The translations under genes were made by a program, and so were the position numbers. The notes beneath the pieces are model-generated. The model did no database searches and had not been told where the DNA came from. It saw only the letters and a list, made by a program, of their open reading frames with translations. From Microcoleus sp. FACHB-DQ6 (GTDB lineage: Bacteria > Cyanobacteriota > Cyanobacteriia > Cyanobacteriales > Microcoleaceae), in the NCBI GenBank assembly GCA_014695175.1, contig JACJNV010000088.1:1-38362 (forward strand): 38,362 bases of DNA, given 5' to 3'. Position 1 is the stretch's first letter; every line of letters starts with the position of its first letter. Below, piece by piece: positions 26,859-34,623 of the stretch.

Positions 26859-26967
26859 GGGACTTACACAAAGGTGGTGAGAAACCGGGTTTTTTCACGA
26901 AAATCATTCGCTACAGCGCGCATAAACCATAAAAAACCCGGTTTCTGTGGTCTTGATGCGTAAGCCC
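26859..26967. repeat. 109-bp inverted-repeat element
   Basis: GAAACCGGGTTTTTT (26881-26895) pairs perfectly with AAAAAACCCGGTTTC (26931-26945). Outer ends GGGACTTAC and GTAAGCCC pair less exactly. No coding capacity; the size fits a MITE-like repeat. A half copy lies at 22647-22685. Confidence 0.75.
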
Positions 26968-26987
26968 TAAATTCAACAATTTGTCGC

Positions 26988-27689
26988 TTAAATGCTCTCA
27001 GGATCGATGTTCAATTCGCGCAGTTTTGCTGCCAAACGTTCGGCCCTTTGAGCTTCTTGTTCGGCCCTTTGAGCTTCTTGTTCGGCTCTTTGAGCTTCCT
27101 GTTCAGCACGCTGGCGGTTTAATTCCCCCTGTTCCTCCAATTCCGCATAGGAAAGAAACCTTTGTCCATCGGGTCGATATATTTCTAACCCAGCTTCGCC
27201 CAACTCAAATCGTACTCCCAATCTCGGACTTACCCAGCCCTCCATCGGCTCAATTATTTCTAAGTTTCCTTCAATTCTTTGCCAACCGCTCAAATCGTTG
27301 TTTTCGGGATCGTAAAGGTAATATTCATCGACTCCATAGCGATTGTAAAATGAAAGTTTTTTGTACATCTTGGTTTGTCTGTCGTTGTGAGAGCGAATCT
27401 CAAACGCAACTTGGGGAGCAATATTATCTTCGTTAAATTGCAGGTAGGAACGTCGATCGCCCTTTGGTCGGCCAAATATTACCATGACATCCGGTGCTTG
27501 AGAAATGTCTGGTCTACCTTCAACTGGATACCACAGTAAATCGGCTGCTACAAACACGTTTGGGTCGTTTTTAAACAGCGATTCGCAACCTTCTTTGATT
27601 TTGACAATTAATTTGTATTGAATTGTGCTATCTGCCATTGGTTGACCGTCGCTGCATGGATAAATAATTTGTTCGGTCGTGACTTGCAT
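26988..27689 (-). CDS. Uma2-family (DUF820) PD-(D/E)XK nuclease-like protein with coiled-coil tail
   Basis: 233 residues. The Uma2 restriction-endonuclease-like fold spans about 20-185, with APDVMVIFGRPKGDRRSYLQ (D67), PQVAFEIRSHNDRQTKMYKK (E97) and SFYNRYGVDEYYLYDP. The third active-site position, often Leu or Lys in relatives, is Arg (FEIR). The C-terminus (about 190-233) is a charged helix with three perfect heptads of the AEQEAQR type, a likely coiled coil for oligomerisation. Uma2 genes are unusually abundant in cyanobacteria and their function is not established. It lies 83 bp downstream of the NACHT gene on the same strand, so the two may be co-transcribed. Confidence 0.88.
   Translation of the reverse strand: MQVTTEQIIYPCSDGQPMADSTIQYKLIVKIKEGCESLFKNDPNVFVAADLLWYPVEGRPDISQAPDVMVIFGRPKGDRRSYLQFNEDNIAPQVAFEIRSHNDRQTKMYKKLSFYNRYGVDEYYLYDPENNDLSGWQRIEGNLEIIEPMEGWVSPRLGVRFELGEAGLEIYRPDGQRFLSYAELEEQGELNRQRAEQEAQRAEQEAQRAEQEAQRAERLAAKLRELNIDPESI
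27040..27102. repeat. Three 21-bp tandem repeats in the Uma2 gene
   Basis: Units at 27040-27060, 27061-27081 and 27082-27102. The first two are identical and the third differs at two bases. Each encodes one heptad of the coiled coil. Confidence 0.9.
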
Positions 27690-27772
27690 GGTGGTTGTCT
27701 CCGAAAACTATTTGATATTAATTATACTATTTTTTGAACTAGCATAATTTGTTGATACTTTTTTTGTTTAGA

Positions 27773-30700
27773 TTACAGCTTCTCTAATTCTGCCAATGCT
27801 TGCTGGGCAAAATTGCGGACTTCTTCATCTGGATCGTGGGCAAATCGATCGCGAAGTATTTCTAAAGTTTTTGGGCGAGCGGAGTATTGATTGACCATGA
27901 TTCCAAGTGCTGTTTGTCTGGGATTATTTTGGAAGATATACTGACGTTCAAAAGGATGAGTGATAGCTATATCGCACAACCATTCAAATATTTCTGGTTC
28001 ATATTTCCACCCATATGCTAGTTCTGTAAGTGCGAAAAATCTCACCCTGAAATCATCATCATATTGAGCGCGTTGTTTAAGGATAGATAAGGTTTCCGGG
28101 TCATCCTTCCACCCACGTGCTAATTCTAGGAAGGCGGCAATTCGTACATCTGAACCATGATCATATTGAGCGCATTGTTTGAGGATAGGTAAGATTTCCT
28201 GGTCATCTTTCCACCCACGTGCTAATTTTTGGACTGCTACTTCTCGGACATCCGAATCATCATCATATTGAGCGCGTAGTTTGAGAATATCTAAGACTTC
28301 CTGGTCATTTTCCCACTCCCGTGCTAATTGTTGAACTGCTGCTTCTCGCACATATGAACTATCATCATGTTGAGCTAGTTGTTTGAGAATAGGTAAGGTT
28401 TCATAGTCTTTTTTCCACCACCGTACTAATTCTTGAAGTGCTGCACTTTGAACAACCCTACAACCACTAGATTGAGCTACTTGTTTGATAATAGGTAAGA
28501 TTTCAGGGTCATCTTTCCATCCGTATGCTAATTCTTGGACTGCTAAACGTCGCACAAGGGAATCATCATAAGATTGAGCTATTTGTTTGAGAATGGGTAA
28601 AGTTTCCGGGTCATTTTTCCAGCCCCGTACTAATTCTTGGACTGCTGCGTGTCGCACGGCCCAATTGTCATCTTCAGATTGAGCCAGTTGTTTGAGGAGA
28701 GGTAAGGTTTGGGAATCATCTTTCCATCCCCATGCTAATTCTTGGATCGCGGAATATCGCACACCCCAATTATCATCATCAGATTCAGCCAGTTGTTTGA
28801 GCCAAAGTAAGGTTTTAGGGTCATCTTTCCAAGTAAAGGCGATCGCACTTACTGCTTGAGTATGAATTTCTCTAACCAGTTCAATTTCTTTGCCCTTTAC
28901 ATGAAGACCTATGCTCTGCTCGCTGAGAGCACATTTCGTTAACTCTTTTAAACGTTCAAGCAATTCACTATCAATCCCAGCAATAATTTTTCTATCTCTC
29001 ACCTCGTTCAAACACTTTGCAGCCAAAAACAGGCTCTGGCAATTTTCAAATTCCTCAGACTGTTCAATCAAAAACTCAATCAATTCCCCTGTAAACCGTC
29101 CATCTATCAATCCCGCAATCAAGCACAAAACTTCCTGCCAAGATTCATCATCCCAGTGCGTGCCAAACACTTCGGTTTTCAACTCATCTAAAGAAAGTTG
29201 GCGCGTTTTTTCAAATTGATATACAACCTCCGAGGCACAGAAATATTCCAAAAAAGTTCGATGCACAAACCCATAAGTATCCGCACCCAAATAACATAAA
29301 ATAAAGTTGCGAGTTCGCAGTTGGTTAATTATCAACTTTGCCCGCTCTTTGGGTCGATCGAAATCTTTATTCTTCAGATATGCTGTCAGGGTATTCTCCA
29401 AATCTTCCGCACTAATAATATTGCCAGCCAACCCTTCAGGTGCTGCTTGCATTTTGTAAGCGACTCGCCGCAGCATTTCTTGCTTATCTTTAGCATCAAT
29501 AGTTTTCGGATCGAGCCTGCTATCCTCTACTAAAGACCTTTCCACATCCCATTGATAAAGCAATACCCGCGAAGCTTGATTGTAAAGTTCCGCCCTGTCT
29601 CTCGGCAATTCTTGCCCGCGATTTAAAATCGCCATAATCGTCAACAATAACGGATTACCCGCTAAATCTCGAATGGTTGATGAATACGCTAATGCTCTTT
29701 TCATGCGATCGCGAATTCGCGCTTTTTCCCCAGCATCAGTAAAAGTTAATTCATGCCAGCGGTGAACAAAATCCTGAATTTGTTCCGCATTCAAATCTTG
29801 GAGAATAAAGTGATGAAACTCTGCATCCTCCAACCGTTGAGGTTTGTAACCAATAATCCGAGACGTGACAATCACTCGCACGCGGGGATACTCATTCGTA
29901 AACCGATGAATCGCCGTAATTACATCTTCTCGTTTCCCGGGATCGAAAATTTCATCTAACCCGTCGAACATCACCACAGCGTCGCCTGCTTTAAGCTTTT
30001 CCTGCAATTGATGCTGATTCAAGTGACAAATTGAACCGGGACTTTGATGGAAAAATTCGAGGAAATTCTTGCAATGTCCTGATTCCCCGCTGCGAATGTA
30101 AGTCCGCAATTCTATTAGCAGGGGAATCGGCTGAGATGTCACGCTATTTAAAGGCGAGATCGCCCATGTTAATGCTAAATATTGTAACAGAGTAGACTTG
30201 CCAGAACCCGGCTCGCCTAAAATAACAATGTAGGGATAATTTTGCTTGTCATTGATAACATCTAACACCGATACGATCGGCTGAGAAAAATAACCGCGCC
30301 GATATTTCTCTAGATTTTCTAGATCGATCGCGTCTAATTGATTGCTGTCTTGCAGCCGCCGTTGATGTTCTTTAGGAATTTCGTAAGCTTGGGGCACAAA
30401 TGATTCGTAAATCGATCGCACATCTTGGAAAATAAAGATTTGCCAAACTTTCAGTTTTTCGCGATAATCGTAGGTATTGGGATCGACGCTGCTTAAATTG
30501 AGATTGCTGTAACGCTCGCACAGAGCTTCTTGATATTGCCTCAAGTCAAATTCGGGGATAATCCCCGCCGTTTCTTGAGTATTTTTTTGAATGCTATCCA
30601 GATTTTGAGCATTCAAGATATCGCGCAAGTCTTTTGAGTCAAAGAGAATTTCTTGAACTTCTGCGAGATACTGATTGGCGATGGTTTGCCACTTAAATCT

Positions 30701-31096
30701 TGCGGGTAAAGGAGTTAAATCTAGTTGATCCCAGGTTTGTTCGAGAAGTTCTGCATCGAGAGATTCGCGATCGCTCTCAAAAGCCTTGCCCAAAATTTCC
30801 TTAACAGACTTGTTATTGATAAACTGTTTAACATCTTTAATATACCGCTTAATTTCCTCGGGGGGAAGTCCGGCGATTTTCAACTGCTGTTGCACCAACT
30901 CCAAAAACTTTTTGATCGCTTTGCCCGCTGCGACTTTTCGCGGGTCTTTTTCGCCTAAGAAGACGTTTTTTAGGGAATCTTTAAAAAAATCTTTAGCAAA
31001 ATCCTTCGCGCCGTCTTTGACTAAATCTTCTAAGATGGGTTTAACGAGAATGCCTACTGCTTCCGTTGCTCCCCAGAGTACCAGCCACTCGATCAT
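27773..31096 (-). CDS. NACHT-domain STAND NTPase with C-terminal HEAT-like repeats
   Basis: 1107 residues. The helical N-terminal domain (about 1-130, Lys/Asp-rich: EDLVKDGAKDFAKDFFKDSL) and a linker precede a NACHT NTPase (about 285-640). Walker A is GEPGSGKSTLLQ (K300), Walker B is MFDGLDEIFD (near 377), a sensor-like VRVIVTSRIIGY follows, then GNPLLLTIMAIL and the winged-helix-like HRTFLEYFCASEVV. From about 745 on there are at least nine 34-35-residue HEAT-like units of the form W-K-D-D-P-E-x-L-P-I-L-K-Q-x-A-Q, then V-R-x-x-A-V-Q-E-L-A. STAND proteins of this build oligomerise on ligand binding, and several bacterial NACHT proteins act in anti-phage defence. That role here is inference, and no recognisable N-terminal effector enzyme is present. 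Confidence 0.92.
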   Translation of the reverse strand: MIEWLVLWGATEAVGILVKPILEDLVKDGAKDFAKDFFKDSLKNVFLGEKDPRKVAAGKAIKKFLELVQQQLKIAGLPPEEIKRYIKDVKQFINNKSVKEILGKAFESDRESLDAELLEQTWDQLDLTPLPARFKWQTIANQYLAEVQEILFDSKDLRDILNAQNLDSIQKNTQETAGIIPEFDLRQYQEALCERYSNLNLSSVDPNTYDYREKLKVWQIFIFQDVRSIYESFVPQAYEIPKEHQRRLQDSNQLDAIDLENLEKYRRGYFSQPIVSVLDVINDKQNYPYIVILGEPGSGKSTLLQYLALTWAISPLNSVTSQPIPLLIELRTYIRSGESGHCKNFLEFFHQSPGSICHLNQHQLQEKLKAGDAVVMFDGLDEIFDPGKREDVITAIHRFTNEYPRVRVIVTSRIIGYKPQRLEDAEFHHFILQDLNAEQIQDFVHRWHELTFTDAGEKARIRDRMKRALAYSSTIRDLAGNPLLLTIMAILNRGQELPRDRAELYNQASRVLLYQWDVERSLVEDSRLDPKTIDAKDKQEMLRRVAYKMQAAPEGLAGNIISAEDLENTLTAYLKNKDFDRPKERAKLIINQLRTRNFILCYLGADTYGFVHRTFLEYFCASEVVYQFEKTRQLSLDELKTEVFGTHWDDESWQEVLCLIAGLIDGRFTGELIEFLIEQSEEFENCQSLFLAAKCLNEVRDRKIIAGIDSELLERLKELTKCALSEQSIGLHVKGKEIELVREIHTQAVSAIAFTWKDDPKTLLWLKQLAESDDDNWGVRYSAIQELAWGWKDDSQTLPLLKQLAQSEDDNWAVRHAAVQELVRGWKNDPETLPILKQIAQSYDDSLVRRLAVQELAYGWKDDPEILPIIKQVAQSSGCRVVQSAALQELVRWWKKDYETLPILKQLAQHDDSSYVREAAVQQLAREWENDQEVLDILKLRAQYDDDSDVREVAVQKLARGWKDDQEILPILKQCAQYDHGSDVRIAAFLELARGWKDDPETLSILKQRAQYDDDFRVRFFALTELAYGWKYEPEIFEWLCDIAITHPFERQYIFQNNPRQTALGIMVNQYSARPKTLEILRDRFAHDPDEEVRNFAQQALAELEKL

Positions 31097-31622
31097 AAAG
31101 CTAGCCCAAGAATTAATTTATGTTTATAATATAGCAATTATCAAGGATTGATGAAATTATCAAAAACTGTAGGGTAATAATCTCCCGTGATTAGCCCGAT
31201 AGGTTAGGGTAGTATCAGTTTTCTATCACTGCGCTGCGATTAGCCTTGATCCCGCCTGATTGTTGCCCCCTACTACCCCTTAAAAATCGGGAAGAGCATC
31301 AAACTTGCGCTTTTTTACAGGGATTTACGGGAGTTCGACTCGGCTATAACGAGCGATCGACAATTAGCTCTTTTATTCTTGGCGGCGGCTCGAAAATAGT
31401 TACATTTTTATATGTTTCTTGTCGATCGCTTGTGCTATACTCTAATAATGGGATTGTCAGCAATTTTAAAATTAAGGCCCAGATTCCTATTATTAAATAA
31501 TACCAGGGCAAGGGCAAAAAGAAAAGTAGTTGACCCCAAAAAAAACAAAAAATTTTTGAGATATCATTAAGAAAAGTAAAGGACAAAAATCGTAAAATTG
31601 AGATAGGACATTCGCGACAATT
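31097..31622. other. Divergent promoter region between the NACHT gene and gor
   Basis: About 525 bp. It must hold the promoters of both divergent genes. Weak frames exist on both strands, but none has a ribosome site or family match. An AT-rich stretch lies at 31490-31620 just ahead of gor. Confidence 0.5.
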
Positions 31623-32966
31623 ATGACATACGACTACGACTTGTTTGTGATAGGTGCGGGTTCCGGCGGATTGGCGAGTTCCAAGCGAGCAGCATCCTAC
31701 GGCGCAAAAGTGGCGATCGCCGAAAATGACTTAGTAGGCGGAACCTGCGTAATTCGCGGCTGTGTCCCGAAAAAACTCATGGTGTACGCTTCAACATTTT
31801 CGCACCTTTACGAAGATGCGGTGGGCTACGGCTGGAGCCCAGTCGAAAGCAGCTTTGATTGGGAAAAACTCGTCACCAGCGTAGACGCAGAAGTGCGGCG
31901 GCTGAGCAAACTGCACATCAGCTTCCTCGAAAAAGCCGGAGTCGAATTAATCTCAGGATACGCCAAATTTATTGACCCCCACACCGTCGAAGTGGGTGAC
32001 AAAAAATTTACCGCAGCGAAAATCTTAATAGCAGTCGGCGGAGAAGCCAGAAGAGTCCCAATTCCCGGCATCGAACACGCGATCACCTCCCGGGAAATCT
32101 TCCTGCAAAAAGAGCAGCCAAAACGGTTTGCTATTTGGGGTGGCGGCTACATCGGCGTCGAATTTGCTTGCATTATGAACGGGTTGGGAAGCAAAGTAAC
32201 TCAAATCATCCGCAGCGAGTTAATTTTGAACGAGTTCGACACAGAAATTCGCACCAACGTGCAAGAAGGAATGATTAAGCACGGAATAGACATTTTGACA
32301 GAAAGCTCGATCAACCACATAGAGAAAACCCCAGAAGGCTTACAATTAACTTTGTCGGGAAAATCCGAAGGAACGCTCATAGTAGACGCGCTGTTGTGCG
32401 CTACCGGGCGCTTGCCGAATTTGGAAAAATTGGCTTTAGAAAATGCGGGAGTAGAAATCGATAACTGTGCGATCGCAGTTACCAAAGACAGCCGCACCAG
32501 CCAGCCGCACATTTTTGCAGTCGGAGATTGCACCAACCGCATCAATTTAACGCCAATTGCGATCGCCGAAGGACGCGCTTTTGCAGATACTGAATTTGGC
32601 CACAATCCGAGAGCAATCAATTACGAAAATGTCCCGTCAGCGGTATTTTCCCAGCCGGAAGCGGGTACAGTCGGCTTAACAGAAAGCCAAGCCAGGGCTA
32701 AATTTGGCGATTCAATTAAGTGCTACACAGCCAAGTTTCGACCGATGTTTCACGCCTTGACAGGTGCAGATGAGAAAACTTTTGTCAAGTTAATCGTTGA
32801 AACTAATACTGACAGAGTTTTGGGCGTGCACATGGTTGGGAAAGACGCGGGCGAGATTATTCAAGGAATGGCGATCGCGGTTAATATGGGAGCTACGAAG
32901 AAAGACTTCGACGCGACTATTGGCATTCACCCATCGACTGCTGAAGAGTTTGTGACTCTGCGGTAA
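31623..32966 (+). CDS. gor: Glutathione reductase
   Basis: 447 residues, a flavoprotein disulfide reductase that reduces GSSG with NADPH. It has the FAD-binding GAGSGGLASSKRAA (11-24) and the redox pair C42/C47 in GGTCVIRGCVPKK. The second nucleotide site is GGGYIGVEFACIMNGLG. A FAD segment, HIFAVGDCTNRINLTPIAI, and the interface His/Glu couple in HPSTAEEF at the C-terminus follow. The NADPH site lacks the arginines typical of E. coli Gor, as in other cyanobacterial enzymes, with a KPKRF-like segment (QPKRFAIWG) before it. The start ATG 31623 fits the family. It is followed by a hairpin repeat and the OGFr gene. Confidence 0.95.
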   Translation: MTYDYDLFVIGAGSGGLASSKRAASYGAKVAIAENDLVGGTCVIRGCVPKKLMVYASTFSHLYEDAVGYGWSPVESSFDWEKLVTSVDAEVRRLSKLHISFLEKAGVELISGYAKFIDPHTVEVGDKKFTAAKILIAVGGEARRVPIPGIEHAITSREIFLQKEQPKRFAIWGGGYIGVEFACIMNGLGSKVTQIIRSELILNEFDTEIRTNVQEGMIKHGIDILTESSINHIEKTPEGLQLTLSGKSEGTLIVDALLCATGRLPNLEKLALENAGVEIDNCAIAVTKDSRTSQPHIFAVGDCTNRINLTPIAIAEGRAFADTEFGHNPRAINYENVPSAVFSQPEAGTVGLTESQARAKFGDSIKCYTAKFRPMFHALTGADEKTFVKLIVETNTDRVLGVHMVGKDAGEIIQGMAIAVNMGATKKDFDATIGIHPSTAEEFVTLR

Positions 32967-32980
32967 AGCCGGGGAAGCAG

Positions 32981-33030
32981 CCAGGGGTTTAAACCCCTGG
33001 CTAATAGCTAAAGTCGGTTAAAACCGACTC
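32981..33030. repeat. Two-hairpin dispersed repeat, copy B
   Basis: CCAGGGGTTTAAACCCCTGG is a perfect 20-bp palindrome. It is followed by CTAATAGCTAA and then AGTCGGTT/AACCGACT (33012-33029). This is the same layout as copy A at 25611, with a different second stem that still pairs. Confidence 0.8.
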
Positions 33031-33065
33031 AAGAGAATCTTTTTGATGTTTTGTATAGCAGATTA

Positions 33066-33602
33066 ATGAGTAACTCAACCAAACAAAACAAAATTTTAGC
33101 ATTCTATCTCGGTCAGCAGCCTGATTCACAAGGTCGGGCGATCGAGGATATTTGGTCGTGGGATTACCAGAAGCTGGAATCCGTGCACAATTACATTCAA
33201 TGGCTGTTCCCGCTAAGAGAAAAGAGCCGCTTTAATTCCAGTGCTCCTACTTTAAATGATGAGGTGATTCAAGCTTTTAGAACAAGTGAACAGTTGAGAA
33301 ATCGCTTAGTCAAATCTCTAAAAGTCATGCTGGCGTTTTACGGGTTGGAATGCCGCGAAGGGGAAAACGCAGAAATTGTAATTGCAAAATCTGAGGAATA
33401 TTTGTCAAGAAAAAGAGAGTGGATTGAACCATTTAATCATAACTACCTGCGGCTGACTAGGATTCTCACAAGTTTGACCGAGTTGGGATTGAAGAATTAT
33501 GCTTTGGCTCTTTTCAGGTGTTTGGATGAGATATATAATGAAAATCAAAAAAGTATTGGTTTAAAAACTTATACATATTGGCAAAATGCTGTAAATAGTT
33601 AA
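33066..33602 (+). CDS. OGFr-domain protein (opioid growth factor receptor-related)
   Basis: 178 residues from ATG 33066; a TTG five codons upstream is less likely. It matches the OGFr conserved region first described in vertebrates: FYLGQQPDSQGRAIEDIWSW, the block VHNYIQWLFPLREKSRFN with IQWLFP as its core, and APTLNDEVIQAFRTSEQLRN. After these, LKVMLAFYGLE leads to a helical end. Bacterial members exist, including in cyanobacteria, but have no known function. All helices look soluble, with no signal peptide. It sits 55 bp ahead of the MoxR gene on the same strand, so it may share the transcript. Family assignment is from motif recall. Confidence 0.85.
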   Translation: MSNSTKQNKILAFYLGQQPDSQGRAIEDIWSWDYQKLESVHNYIQWLFPLREKSRFNSSAPTLNDEVIQAFRTSEQLRNRLVKSLKVMLAFYGLECREGENAEIVIAKSEEYLSRKREWIEPFNHNYLRLTRILTSLTELGLKNYALALFRCLDEIYNENQKSIGLKTYTYWQNAVNS

Positions 33603-33657
33603 ATCGAGCGAAGCCAATCAGCGGGACAGTAACCGAACGCTACGAACACAATAAATA

Positions 33658-34620
33658 ATGGATAAAGCAATTACAGAAAATCACGCTCAGTCGGGCAGAG
33701 AAATTTATCAAAGGATTTCCAACAACATTCAAAAAGTGGTGAAAGGGCAATCAGCAGCAATCAGGAAATTGCTGTCAGCCTTTGTGAGTGGCGGGCACGT
33801 CCTCCTAGAAGATTATCCGGGTACAGGTAAAACTACCCTAGCTAAAGCCTTAGCCTTATCTGTCGATGTCACCTTTAAACGCATTCAATTTACACCTGAC
33901 CTTTTGCCATCCGATATCTTGGGCATATCCATGCTCGACCCCAATCAACGCACGTTCCATTTCCACGAAGGGCCTATTTTTGCTAATATTGTCTTGGCTG
34001 ACGAAATCAACCGGTCATCACCGCGAACCCAATCCGCCCTCCTAGAAGCAATGGCAGAATTTCAAGTCAGCATTGACGGAAATTTACGCAAACTTAAAGA
34101 CCCATTTTTTGTCATTGCTACTCAAAATCCAGTAGAATCTCGTGGCACTTATCCACTTCCTGAAGCCCAAATGGATCGCTTTGCAGTTCAATTTAGTCTA
34201 GGATACATCTCGCCAGAAGACGAAGTTAACCTGCTCGGAGACCAAATCAATCAACATCCTATTGATACACTTCAAACCTGCGTTAATTTAGAGGATTTAA
34301 TTAGCTTAAAACAGCAGGTAAAGCAAGTTAGAATTAGTGAAGAATTGAAACGTTACCTCGTAGATATCGTGAATGCAACTCGCTCAGCCGAAGGTGTACA
34401 ACTAGGAGCGAGTCCCAGAGCTTCCATAGCTTTAATGAAAGTTGCTCAAGCATTAGCTTTGTTCGATGGCTATGAGTTTGTTACGCCAGAACATATTCAA
34501 GAACAGGCGGTATCAGTCATCGCTCATCGCCTAGTAATGGAACCTCAAGCGCGTTTTTCTGGCAGAATGGCCCCAGGTGTTGTTGAAGAAATTATCAAAT
34601 CTATTCCTGTACCAGCCTAA
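33658..34620 (+). CDS. MoxR-type AAA+ ATPase
   Basis: 320 residues. Walker A is DYPGTGKTTLAKA (K58), the pre-sensor beta-hairpin region is TPDLLPSDILGI, Walker B is IVLADEINRSSP, sensor 1 is VIATQNPVESRGTYPLPEAQ and the arginine-bearing AQMDRF follows. A lid domain with GASPRASIALMKVAQ ends it. MoxR ATPases act as chaperones that mature partner complexes and are typically coupled with DUF58 (VWA-like) proteins, as here, where the next gene begins 3 bp after the stop. It is the first of a three-gene block (MoxR, DUF58, transglutaminase) known from many bacteria. The substrate of this block is unknown. Confidence 0.93.
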   Translation: MDKAITENHAQSGREIYQRISNNIQKVVKGQSAAIRKLLSAFVSGGHVLLEDYPGTGKTTLAKALALSVDVTFKRIQFTPDLLPSDILGISMLDPNQRTFHFHEGPIFANIVLADEINRSSPRTQSALLEAMAEFQVSIDGNLRKLKDPFFVIATQNPVESRGTYPLPEAQMDRFAVQFSLGYISPEDEVNLLGDQINQHPIDTLQTCVNLEDLISLKQQVKQVRISEELKRYLVDIVNATRSAEGVQLGASPRASIALMKVAQALALFDGYEFVTPEHIQEQAVSVIAHRLVMEPQARFSGRMAPGVVEEIIKSIPVPA

Positions 34621-34623
34621 AAA

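Larger units (their letters stand above)
26525..26987. other. Repeat-rich intergenic region, no gene
   Basis: Contains a heptamer array (26637-26667), two direct copies of CACGGAT(A/G)AATT(A/C)GGGG-like sequence (26681-26703 and 26731-26751) and a 109-bp inverted-repeat element (26859-26967). The stretch TCCCAAAGAATCGAGATTGC near 26810 resembles a widely dispersed cyanobacterial repeat, from memory only. Confidence 0.6.

Noticed and set aside
26725..26907. 60-codon minus-strand frame in the repeat region
   Set aside because: It runs through the dispersed repeats and the inverted-repeat element, so it is probably repeat-derived.
31344..31586. 80-codon minus-strand frame with two hydrophobic stretches ahead of gor
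   Set aside because: It needs a TTG start without a ribosome site and lies in the promoter region of gor. The protein-like end (EYSTSDRQETYKN) leaves some doubt.
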